A DNA stretch of 64,000 nt from Rhabdophis nuchalis (Eukaryota; Chordata; Lepidosauria; Squamata; Natricidae), in the NCBI GenBank assembly GCA_039707465.1, contig CM077658.1, forward strand, positions 17,955,074 through 18,019,073, in the 5' to 3' direction. How positions within the stretch are numbered: the first letter of the stretch is position 1; the number at the start of each line of letters is the position of its first letter. The position numbers and the translations under genes are program-made. The notes under the pieces were generated by a model that was not told where the DNA came from, did no database searches, and saw only the letters and a program-made list of their open reading frames with translations. This document shows, piece by piece, positions 55,704 through 64,000 of the stretch.

Positions 55704-55833
55704 ATGCTGGCTGAACAGGCGTCAGATCGACGGCTCCTTGAACCGGACACCGAGTGGATTCTATGACAGGGTCTGGCAAATTTTGGAGAGGACTCCCAAC
55801 GGGTTAATAGTAGCTGGGAATTACTTGCCACAG
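55704..55833 (+). CDS. PHKB: PHKB exon (window exon 21)
   Basis: Bounded by ctgcag and gtaaag. A completes Arg, then [38 protein letters not shown] and NYLPQ. The '[20 protein letters not shown]' motif is shared by phosphorylase kinase alpha and beta; the residue choices are PHKB. Ends phase 0. Confidence 0.98.
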
Positions 55834-56107
55834 GTAAAGCCACATCTGTGGGATTCAGGCCACATTTCCCTTTTCAGTATCTAGGAGTTGTAATTTCACT
55901 TTCTTGCTAATGGTGCTTGAGGGAGTTATTTTAAGGATAGGCTGGTTGGCCATCTGCCTCAGTGAGTAAGCTGAATTTGTAGCACACAGTTGTAAGGGTT
56001 GAGTACCAAGCCTAACCAGCAATAAAAGTCTATTACCTTGGATGTTGCTTAGTGCCACTAATGAAATTCACTTTAGATTCTTCATCTATCTTCCTTTATT
56101 CTTGCAG

Positions 56108-56215
56108 CAACCGACTTTGTCTGACATGACAATGTATGAAATGAACTTTTCTCTTCTGGTTGAGGACATGTTGAGAAGTATAGATCAACCAGAGTACAGG
56201 CAAATCATTGTAGAG
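56108..56215 (+). CDS. PHKB: PHKB exon (window exon 22)
   Basis: 36 codons: [20 protein letters not shown] then [16 protein letters not shown], bounded by ttgcag and gttggt. The 'MT.YEMNFSL.VE..L..I..PEYRQI.VE' block is characteristic of the family's C-terminal region. Phase 0 at both ends. Confidence 0.98.
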
Positions 56216-56474
56216 GTTGGTATCGTACGATGCTAAGTATTAATTAAACGCTTTATCTGCTCATTCCTTTTTTTAAAAAGGAACATGTAACTACTTGAGT
56301 AGTCAACAAATTTCAAGCAAATGTAAATTTCTCTAATCTCTATAGGAGATTCAACCCTCTGCCCTACCAACAATCTTTGCTGGGGAAAATATTAGCAGGT
56401 CTCCCTGCTGCAATGTGTCTCTAAAATTTTTCTTCTCTCTCTTCCCTCCACAAATCCTCACCATCCAATTCCAG

Positions 56475-56615
56475 TTGTTGATGGTTGTTTCTGTCATTCT
56501 GGAAAGGAACCCCGAATTAGAGTTTCAGGATAAAGTGGACTTGGACAAACTGATGAAAGAATCGTTTAACCAGTTCCAGAAAGATCAGAATCAATTCAAA
56601 GGCATTGAAAAACAA
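56475..56615 (+). CDS. PHKB: PHKB exon (window exon 23)
   Basis: 47 codons: [47 protein letters not shown], bounded by ttccag and gtcagt. Matches PHKB; charged, probably helical. Phase 0 at both ends. Confidence 0.98.
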
Positions 56616-57764
56616 GTCAGTATCCTCCTTGTTCCCAAGTTCGTGCTTTGTATGGTATTTCACTGTCTCACTTTGTCTTTCTGGCTGATGCATGAAAATG
56701 TTGCTTTGATGTTGTTGTTTTTTAAATCAGTATTGCGAAGCCTTCCATGTTTTCTTCTAGCGAACAGAAAAAGTTAGCTAACATTCTAAACAACATCATG
56801 TCCTTGATGGACATTTCTCCTAAATGTATTTACCCTGTGCGTTAGTTCTCAAATTGCACAGCCCAAAGTCAGTTCATCCCACCGTTGTCTTCTTGTAGAG
56901 CTCTGTCCTAAAATGATGGTAAGCTCTCTCACACACTTTTGCGCAAAGAAAAAGCTGCATCTGAGTGTCCCCTCTCTACACTGGGGGAAAAAAATCTCTG
57001 ATGGGGCTGTGTAGTCCAGGGCTCCATGTTTAAAATGTGTACCCTGAAGTTCCTTGACGTTGGCGCTAGTTGACATGAGCACTTGCTGCCTGACAAAACT
57101 GGTTTTTCCAATTCTTCGTTTCCACCTTTCACCTTTCCTGATGCTGTTTGTTCACCCTGCTTGTTGTCATCTTCCACTTCTGCTCGTCTGCTCCTTCCTT
57201 CCTCCCTTTCTTTCCTCTGCTCCAAGGCTTTCCCCTCCTCTCCATCTTAGGAGAGCTCTTCCCTACCATCGGCACCCCAGAAAGCCAAGGATGCTTCAGC
57301 TCGCCCAGGGGGCAGGTTGTGTTGTCATTGTAAGCAGGTGCAAACACAATAGCATTTGCCCTTGCGGTGGGACAATTGCTCTGCACCAAGCACAAATTGC
57401 AGTTGACAAGCTCTTCCCAACCAGCATGACTCACTGGTGGCCTAGAGGATGATGAATTGCTGCCTTGCCAGGCTAAAGCTGTTCTTTACAGCAACATAAA
57501 ATCAGTGACTCATTGTGTTTGGGACCATCATTTTCCCTTGAATTCCTCACACATCTTTCCGAAAATGCCTGCAGATATTTTTTTTTTTTGTTTCTGTTCT
57601 GTAACGGTCGCTCTTGTTATATACCTCTTCCTTCCTGTGTTCCTCAGGGTGCCCCATATCCCCACCACCACCCTTTCCTCTTTGCTCGAAATCCTAAATA
57701 TATATTTAAAAATATTTAAGATGGACAACATGGAGAGCTATATTGGAATTTTGCTGGTAAAGAA
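56616..57764. other. PHKB intron, no recognised feature
   Basis: The pyrimidine-rich stretch at 57170-57240 and overlapping frames at 57054-57452 show no recognisable protein. Confidence 0.4.
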
Positions 57765-57905
57765 ATGAAGGGAGACCTACCATAGATCTATTTCAAGCTA
57801 TTTAGCTCTCATCAGCTAGCCATACCCTTACTGGGATTCAAACTCGGGCTGCTTACATACAGTATTAGGCAGTTGTATTAACCTCCAAGCCACAATTTCT
57901 CCTCC
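57765..57905 (-). mobile_element. tRNA-derived SINE (family S3)
   Basis: Shares 'ggagac', 'catagatctatttcaagctatttagctctcatcagctagccatacccttactgggattc.aac' with 45940-46015. In reverse complement, B-box-like 'gagtttgaatccc' and A-box-like 'ttgtggcttggagg'. Confidence 0.75.
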
Positions 57906-58019
57906 CTTTATCAGCTGAGCCAGGGGAGTGATTAAGTGTGTGCTTAAGTGTGAAAGGGAAGCAGTATTTGGGCAGACCAGGTGCTTTGGCAGAAGAAACA
58001 CACACACACAATTTTCTCT

Positions 58020-58560
58020 TTACATACAATATGTGCTTAATGAACAGAGTACTGTCTAGGTCAATTTGTTTACATAGTAATATTTATTATGTTCCTAATT
58101 TCTACTTCTTTTATCTTGTTTTAACATTGATAAAACAAATCACATCTACAATATTCTGAAAATATTCTTCTTTTTCTTTTATCTTCAATGTTAATGTGTC
58201 CATTTCTGCCCAGTCTGATATTTTTTAAATTATATCGTCTTCCTTAGGTGTTTCCTACCTATTCCATTCTTGTGCAAATACAGTTCTTGCTGCTGATAAA
58301 ATGTGCAATATCAAATATACATTCCCTTTATCATTACTTTTTCTGGTATTATACCTAACAAAATTAATTCTGTCTTATAATCTATATGTTGTTTTAACAT
58401 TTTTTCTAACCAAGTGTGCACTTTCATCCCAAAAAATTTTTTTTTTGCTTTTGGGCACGTCCACCACAGGTGATTATATGTGCCTGGTTTTTGATCCCAT
58501 TTCCAACATTTGCTAGACCTATTTTTAAAACATTTTTGCTAACCTTGCTGGTGGTAGGTG
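58020..58560 (-). mobile_element. L1-type LINE fragment (ORF2 C-terminal part)
   Basis: In reverse complement, 58520-58440 reads 'KCWKWDQKPGTYNHLWWTCP' followed by Lys, a hallmark of the cysteine-containing C-terminal part of L1 ORF2. The downstream AT-rich portion continues in broken frames to about 58020. It abuts the last PHKB intron's acceptor region. Confidence 0.75.
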
Positions 58561-58627
58561 CCATCTTGTTATTACTTAAGCCTGAAATTCTCCATTCAAC
58601 AGTTGTGACTCTTGTCTATTTGTGCAG

Positions 58628-58765
58628 GACGACATGACTTCTTTTTACAACACGCCACCGCTGGGAACAAGAGGGACGTGCAGCTATTTGACAAAAGCTG
58701 TGATGAATTTATTGCTGGAAGGCGAAGTGAAGCCTACCGCAGAAGATCCTTGTTCCATTAGCTAA
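58628..58765 (+). CDS. PHKB: PHKB last coding exon (window exon 24) with stop and CaaX-type tail
   Basis: Acceptor 'gtgcag'. Reads [48 protein letters not shown] at 58763-58765. Collinear with the end of mammalian PHKB. The last four residues, Cys-Ser-Ile-Ser, form a CaaX box; mammalian PHKB also ends in a CaaX box reported to be farnesylated, which may help membrane or complex association. Confidence 0.98.
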   Translation, partial: DDMTSFYNTPPLGTRGTCSYLTKAVMNLLLEGEVKPTAEDPCSIS

Positions 58766-59510
58766 AGCAGCTGGAGAAGGTGGTGGTGGAACCAGGCAGA
58801 TGCCGTTCATGGGTTTCTACCTCTCGCCACATGAAGCTTCGTTTCTCGCCACTGTTTGGACACTGTGATGCATAGTCATTAGGAGGAGCTCCATAGCTTA
58901 GAGCAGGGGTCTGCAAAGTTGGCTCTTTTAAGACTGGCGGACTTCAACTCCCAGAAGTTGAAGGAGTTGAAGGAGTTGAAGTACGCCAGTCTTAAAAGAG
59001 CCAACTTTGCAGACCACTGGCTTAGAGCAACAATCTGTCCAGTTGGTTTCATGTAATGAAAAAAAGCATATTTAATTAAGGAACATGTTCTCTGCGCAGC
59101 TCCTAGGTGGCTGTCAGGGATACTCATCTCACCATCATGGCTACTTGTTGGCTGAGTAAATGCCTGATAGTCTCCATACGTACGCTGCTTAGGAATGACA
59201 GCTATTTAGAAGCATTAACTAAGCCCGCGTTGACAGTCTGAGGCTCGCTTAAGGTGAATTGCAGCTTTATATTTAGTCATCCAATCATGAATTAATGTAA
59301 CTTTAATCATCCCCCCCCCCCCTCTTTCTCCTGATGTCAATGAAAATTGAATACGGTAAAGATATCAGGGTTTGTTTGTTTTTTTAAAAAAAAATCAACG
59401 ATTCCCCCACCTGTGAAGCTGGAGGATTTCTGGACTCTGAAGAAATAGGGCTATCTTTGGATTTGAGGACACTGCCGAAGCTTAAAAATAAAATAAAATC
59501 TCTGTACTGA
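58766..59510 (+). other. PHKB: PHKB 3' UTR and candidate polyadenylation signals
   Basis: Follows the TAA directly. Overlapping AATAAA hexamers at 59487-59492 and 59492-59497 are the first convincing signals, giving a 3' UTR of about 0.75 kb. The exact cleavage site cannot be read from sequence alone. A hAT hairpin lies inside (58904-59019). Confidence 0.5.
58904..59019. mobile_element. Hairpin hAT-type MITE with 8-bp TSD (copy 5, variant) in the PHKB 3' UTR
   Basis: Starts CAGGGGTCTGCAAAGTTGGC and ends GCCAACTTTGCAGACCACTG. Flanked by perfect GCTTAGAG duplications (58896-58903 and 59020-59027). A 'gttgaagga' triplication occupies the loop. If 58766-59510 is transcribed, the RNA would fold into a stem of about 45 bp. 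Confidence 0.92.
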
Positions 59511-59626
59511 ATACTCTTTTGGCTTTGCCTGTAATGGGTTTCTGAGTTCTCGAGTTGAAAATTGGAAGCAAATGAGGATTTAAAAAAAAAAATTGATCTC
59601 TCCTTCAACCTAGCATAGAAGCTGCG

Positions 59627-59965
59627 CCAGGGGTGAAATCCAGCAGGTTCTGACATGTTCTGGAGAACTGGTAGCAGAAATTTTGAATAGTCCGGAGAAC
59701 CAGCAAATGCTACCTCTGGCTGGCCCCAGAGTGGGGTGGGAATTATTTATTTATTTTATTTTTTATTTTATCATACTTATATCCCGCACCCATCTCCCAC
59801 AGAGGGACCCGGGGCGGCGCACAGGAGAATTAAAAACAGCTACAAATATACAAAATACTATAAATTATGCTAAAACAACATTAAACCCCAAACCCTGTGC
59901 TAAAACATAATTAAAATCCCACTGATTAAAACGTTGGCAATCTAAAATGGAGATTTTGCAGGGAA
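59627..59965. mobile_element. hAT-type MITE fragment ('caggggtgaaatccagc') interrupted by an L2-like 3' end
   Basis: Left part 59627-59743 'caggggtgaaatccagcaggttctgacatgttctggagaactgg...ggccccagagtggggtgggaat'. The interior resumes at about 59946 'atggagattttgcagg'. In between, 59745-59940 is the L2-like minus-strand 3' UTR ('tatatcccgcacccatctcccacagagggacccggggcggcgcacaggag'). Confidence 0.7.
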
Positions 59966-60355
59966 GTTCTCTGAGGATTGGGCTCCATCACAAGTCTGAA
60001 AGCTCGGAAGACTAAAACTTTCATCCCACTGATGGACCCAGATTGGATCTTGCACCATTATCCTGAAACACACATATTTATCTTTGTTTGTTTTGCTGAA
60101 CATGTACAAGATATGTATGAACAAGGAAATGAATACAAATAAATGGGGACAGAAGGAAAGGGATGGAAGGCACGACCCCTTTACAGACCTCTTAGGAATG
60201 GAGTGAGGCCCACGGTAGACAGTTTGAGGTGGAAGCTGTGGGGGTTTGAGAATGTAACAATAGAGTCAGGTAGAGCATTCCAGGTGTTGACCACTCTGTT
60301 GCTGAAGTCGCATTTTCTTCAATCGAGTTTGGAGTGGTTGACCTTGAGTTTGTAT

Positions 60356-60731
60356 CAGTGGTGGGGTTTTGCAGGCTCGCACCTACTCGCGAGAGCCGGT
60401 TGGTGAAATTTAGAGAACCAGTGAGAGGGGGTTCCACCGGCATACCTGGAAGTAAATCTGGCCCGCCGCTGCCAGTGACCCAACGGGAAGGAAAGGAAAG
60501 TAAAGGAAGGAAGGAAGGAAAGAAAGAAAGAAAGGAAAGAAAGAAAGAGAAAGGAAAGAAAGAAATAATTTATCATCACAATTGAATCCAAAATTTTGGT
60601 TGCTAAGCAAGAGCGTTGCTAAATGAGTTTTACCACATTTTAAAAGGTGGCCACTCCCACCCTGTTACATGACTGCTAAAATAGGCCACACCTACAGAGT
60701 AGGTTCTAAAAAAATTTGAAACCCACCACTG
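60356..60731. mobile_element. hAT-type MITE ('cagtggtggg' family), 8-bp TSD
   Basis: CAGTGGTGGGGTTTTGC ... GAAACCCACCACTG, flanked by perfect GTTTGTAT duplications (60348-60355 and 60732-60739). Contains a GGAA/GAAA tract (60488-60567), expanded further in the related copy at 29708. Confidence 0.93.
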
Positions 60732-60739
60732 GTTTGTAT

Positions 60740-61438
60740 CTATAGTTTGTTTGCCTGTGTATTATTGAGGTGGAAGCTGAAGCAGAATCTAGAATCTTCT
60801 GATTCACACAACCTTTTGCTCACAACCCAGATTCTCTACTTCCGAGGGGCGAGTCTTCCCTCGGAATCCCATGCGTAGCCTAATTTAACCCAATTGAAGA
60901 ATTCTAGCCATTGCTGATTTTGTCTCTGTAAGAGAAGGATTTCTTCTCATTGTAGCCTGAATAGCAATACATAAAAAAAAAACACCACCCAGCAAGGTTG
61001 TGACTACCTCATCTGCAATTTCTTTGCACCAAGCTAATTATGCCCAAAAGTAGATCTTTGAGGGAGGATTTTCAGTGAAAGAAGCTAGTTAGAGCAGGCT
61101 GGCGCTTTGCTGTTTTATGCATTAAAAGAGTGACACCAGCTCTCATCTCGGCAGCGAGGAAAAAAACTGCAAACCGAGACACACTCTTGATCAAATCCTC
61201 TGTGTATTTTTCCGTCAGGACCGAGCCCTGCACCTCACTTTGATCCTAAATATAAAGTTCAGGATTCATAAGGCAGAGGTAGCTTTGGCTTTCTCTAATC
61301 TGAAGAACATTCTAGAAAGATGATCAGGCTATGTTGAAAAGGAGAAGCATGCTGAAAATTTCCCATGAAATGGAGAAAGTCATGGGAAGAAAATTTTAAA
61401 AAGAAGCAACGAAACACATTTTACACTTGGGCATTATG
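60740..61438. other. Intergenic, no recognised feature
   Basis: No gene, exon or repeat signature identified downstream of PHKB here. Confidence 0.45.
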
Positions 61439-61953
61439 TACCGTATTTTTCAGACTGTAAGACGCACCAGAGTATAAGACGCACCAAGATTTTGAAGAGG
61501 CAAATTTTTGTAAAAAGGTTTTTGCACTCTGCCGACCTCCCAAAAATGGCCCGTTCCCCCCCCCCCCCCGAAAAGGCATGAATAGCCTTTAGGAGGCTTG
61601 TAGAGTGCTTTAGGGGGGGCAAAAATGAAAAAAAACCAGCCCATTTTTCATGAAAACAGACCCCCTTTTTGTCAAAAAAAAAGGATGTGCATAGCCTTTA
61701 GGAAGCTTATAGAGTGTTCCTGAGGATGGGAGCAAAATTGAGCAAAAACAGTCTGTTTTTCACTCATTTCTGCCCTCCCCAGGCCCCAGGAGCACTCTGA
61801 AATCCTCCTAAAGGCTATGCATGGCCATTTTGGTGGAGGGAACGGGGTTTCGGGATGCAAATAAATGCTGTAATAAGTGTATAAGATGCACCCAGATTTT
61901 CAGCCTCTTTTTTGAGGTAAAAAGATGCGTCTTATACTCCAAAAAATACGGTA
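61439..61953. mobile_element. Inverted-repeat MITE ('taccgtatttttcagactgtaagacgcacc'), complete
   Basis: Starts TACCGTATTTTTCAGAC and ends TTATACTCCAAAAAATACGGTA. About 515 bp with internal inverted duplication ('ctaaaggctatgcatgg' versus 'catagcctttaggaagc'). Fragments at 17464 and 50206. Superfamily not determined. Confidence 0.8.
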
Positions 61954-62224
61954 TTTAGCAGTTCTCTTACCAAGCACAAAAGGTTTGATCTGTGTGATTA
62001 AGATTGCATTCACTTCTTCAATGTTTAATTCGATCGCTTAACAATGATCTACAGTAATGTCCACCTGGCTTTTGTAAAAGTGGAATTTGATCTTATAAAT
62101 GGCTTTGACTCCAAAGTCCTTATCAATAACGGAGATTGATGAGCAGACTAACCTCCTCTCTCGACGGTTGCAAAATGAATGAAAAATGGTTGCAGGAAAA
62201 TGGTGCGGCTTACTTTAATGAAGC

Positions 62225-62508
62225 TAAAGGGACGCGGTGGCTGAGTGGCTAAGATGCTGAGCTTGTCGATCAGAAAGGTCAGCAGTTTGGAGGTTCGAAT
62301 CCCTAGCGCCTCATAATGGAGTGAGCTCCTGTTACTTGTCCCAGCTTCTGCCAACCTAGCAGTTCAAAATCATGTAAGAGTGCAAAGTAGGAACTACCTT
62401 TAGTGGGAAAGGAACAGCATTCCGTGCGCCTTTGACGTGTAGTCATACTGGTCACATGACCACGGACACATCTTCAGACAGTGCTGGCTCTTTGGCTTTG
62501 AAGCGTCA
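62225..62508 (+). mobile_element. Sauria SINE, 3'-truncated
   Basis: Head 'gacgcggtggctgagtggctaagatgctgagcttgtcgatcagaaagg', B-box-like 'ggttcgaatcc', body to 'gctctttggctttgaagcg'. Cut off and joined to the CR1 fragment that follows. Confidence 0.92.
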
Positions 62509-62519
62509 AGCTATTCTTC

Positions 62520-62785
62520 AAAGCACCTTAAGGCAGAACAAGAAACAATGGATGGAAACTAATCAAGGAAAGAAGCAACCTAGAACTAAGTAGAAATTTC
62601 CCGACATTGAGAACAATTAATTAGTAGAACAACTTACCTCTAGAAATTGTGGGTGCTTTGTTACTGGATATTTTAAAGAAGAGATTAGGCAACCATTTCT
62701 CTGAAGTACAATAGGTGTCCTGCTTGAGCACGGGGTTGGACTAGAAGACCTCCAAGGTCCCTTCCAATTCTTTTATTCTGTTCTT
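62520..62785 (+). mobile_element. CR1 LINE 3' end
   Basis: 'atggatggaaactaatcaaggaaagaagcaacctagaactaagtagaaatttcc' parallels the CR1 'SNLELRRNFL' region on the + strand. It continues to 'ggggttggactagaagacctccaaggtcccttccaattcttttattctgttctt', the CR1 terminus and degenerate ATTCT tail. Confidence 0.93.
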
Positions 62786-63372
62786 GACTTTCAGTTTCTT
62801 GTGCCATGTTGACTGGTTGCTGTGGCTCATTTGTTCTCCCGCCAACTGCCTTGTTCATTAAAATAATCTTCAGATCTCTTCGGCGTATCCAAAAAGAATT
62901 TTGCACTGTAGAATGCTTGGAGTGGTGGCTATTAAGACAAATAATAAGTGTCTGGTTTTTTTTTTTTTTTTGTTTCCAGATAATTAAAAAGCTGCAGGAA
63001 TAATGCTGTAAAAATTAACAGGACATGGCCATTTGCTTAACGAAACGTGAGAACCCTAAGATCTAACTTCCCGGCTGTGAAATCTGTAGATTTCTATATC
63101 ATGCGCACACCATTTGTTAATTGAACATAGCAGTAGAAAAGATTTGTAACCGCTTATAAGGACCTGAGGTGTGGAAATTAATCTTTTTCTCCTTGACCCC
63201 ATTTGGGAAGATCTTCATATTAAAAAAAATAAATAGAAAAAATAAAAAAAAATCTATTTACCAAAGGAGTGCCATGTTTTAAAAGCTCACTTTTCAAATA
63301 TTACAAGAAGGGGGACTTTATAATGTGGTTTCTTACAATTGTGTCGGCTGCATTTGTTTGATCCAATGCCAG
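62786..63372. other. Intergenic, no recognised feature
   Basis: T-run at 62957-62971 and A-rich tract at 63221-63251; nothing else recognised. Confidence 0.4.
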
Positions 63373-63377
63373 ATAAT

Positions 63378-63947
63378 TGTTGTGGCCCACCAGCATCCAG
63401 TAGAGCTGGCAACAGTGAGGAGGTTGGGGAGGAAGATGGGCCAGTCCTGGAGTCTGGGGAAGGCTCTGATGAGGGCTCTGTGTCGGAGGTAGAGAGAGGG
63501 TCAGAGCCGTATGCCAGTTATCAGCTGCCTTCAGAGTCAGACATCAGTGAGGCAGACAAACAGTTGGAGCCTGTTCCCAGTGTGCGCATGTGAAGAGTTG
63601 CCAGATGAAGGGAACAGCTAAAGAACAGGGGTCGACTTGGGAGTAAGGTCACATGTGGATGATGAATGGCTCCTCCCAGAGGAAATAAACGAGGAGCGAA
63701 AGGGGAATGGAGTTTGCAGGAGACCATTAGTTTGCTGAATTGGTTCCTGACTCTCCGAGACTCCTTGCCAAGTTCTGCAGATATCAGCCTGGCAGCTCTC
63801 CAAGCCAGATAAGGTCTCTGACTGTAAATCCTCCCTTGAAAAACTTTGATGGATGCAAATGAGCAGAATTCACAGTAAATTAATAAAAGGGGTTTTTGTC
63901 GGGACAAGGTGTTTGCTTCCTGCTCTTGGGAAGCCTCGGTCACAACA
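63378..63947 (+). mobile_element. Solo LTR (family A), full length with 5-bp TSD
   Basis: 570 bp from TGTTGTGGCC to CGGTCACAACA, flanked by perfect ATAAT duplications (63373-63377 and 63948-63952). Retains the acidic open segment (VGEEDGPVLESGEGSDEGSV then YASYQLPSESDISEAD) and an AATAAAAG box near 63882. No gag or pol next to it. Confidence 0.95.
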
Positions 63948-64000
63948 ATAATTCTGATTCCCTCCAGATATTTTGGGCTATAGGAATTCTGGGAGTTGAA

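Noticed and set aside
63339..63593. 84-codon acidic protein as a host gene
   Set aside because: It is within a solo LTR with a 5-bp duplication; treated as LTR sequence, though its conserved frame is reported as a finding.

Overview
This window is vertebrate nuclear DNA, most likely from a squamate and probably a snake. The evidence is one multi-exon vertebrate gene with GT-AG introns, embedded in a squamate-type repeat landscape: Sauria-type tRNA SINEs, a BovB/RTE LINE, CR1 and L2-like LINEs with microsatellite tails, L1 fragments, hAT-type MITEs with 8-bp target-site duplications (TSDs), Helitron ends, and GATA/GACA arrays. No bacterial-style gene, operon or CRISPR array is present. Most open frames here are accidental or lie in repeats.

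The single host gene is PHKB, the beta regulatory subunit of phosphorylase b kinase, on the + strand. Twenty-four constitutive coding exons (3057-58765) join in frame. They give 857 codons including the stop, after one base that completes the preceding codon. This is roughly the C-terminal 78% of a protein that is about 1,090 residues in mammals. The 5' exons (about 235 residues) lie upstream of the window. Two alternative 91-nt exons (35932-36022 and 38803-38893) share length and phase. They match the mutually exclusive exon pair known in mammalian PHKB, and both are intact. The last exon ends in Cys-Ser-Ile-Ser-stop, a CaaX-type tail.

The most unusual feature is at 46122-46244, in the PHKB intron between the exons at 41447-41649 and 51476-51610. 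It is a solitary, intact, same-strand exon from a different gene: the USP-domain exon of the deubiquitinase CYLD that follows the catalytic-Cys exon. It has AG and GTAAGT splice sites, is 123 nt long, and is phase 2-2, exactly matching the phase-2 host intron. It could therefore be spliced into PHKB mRNA as an in-frame 41-residue insert. Helitron-like fragments lie on both sides of it.

Layout: 1-3056 is intron with a partial LTR and an L2-like LINE. 3057-32848 carries the middle of PHKB, with introns holding BovB, CR1, L2, L1, Sauria SINEs, LTRs and hAT MITEs. 34172-41649 carries the alternative-exon region. 41650-51475 is a 9.8-kb intron holding a solo LTR, the CYLD-like exon, Helitron pieces and a 0.7-kb polypurine minisatellite. 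51476-58765 holds the last five coding exons. 58766 to about 59510 is the 3' UTR, containing a hAT hairpin. 59.6-64 kb is intergenic repeat-rich sequence with a solo LTR. An eight-copy LTR family recurs across the window; four copies are essentially full length plus one without a visible duplication, and three have perfect 5-bp TSDs. No internal retroviral or retrotransposon genes accompany these LTRs.
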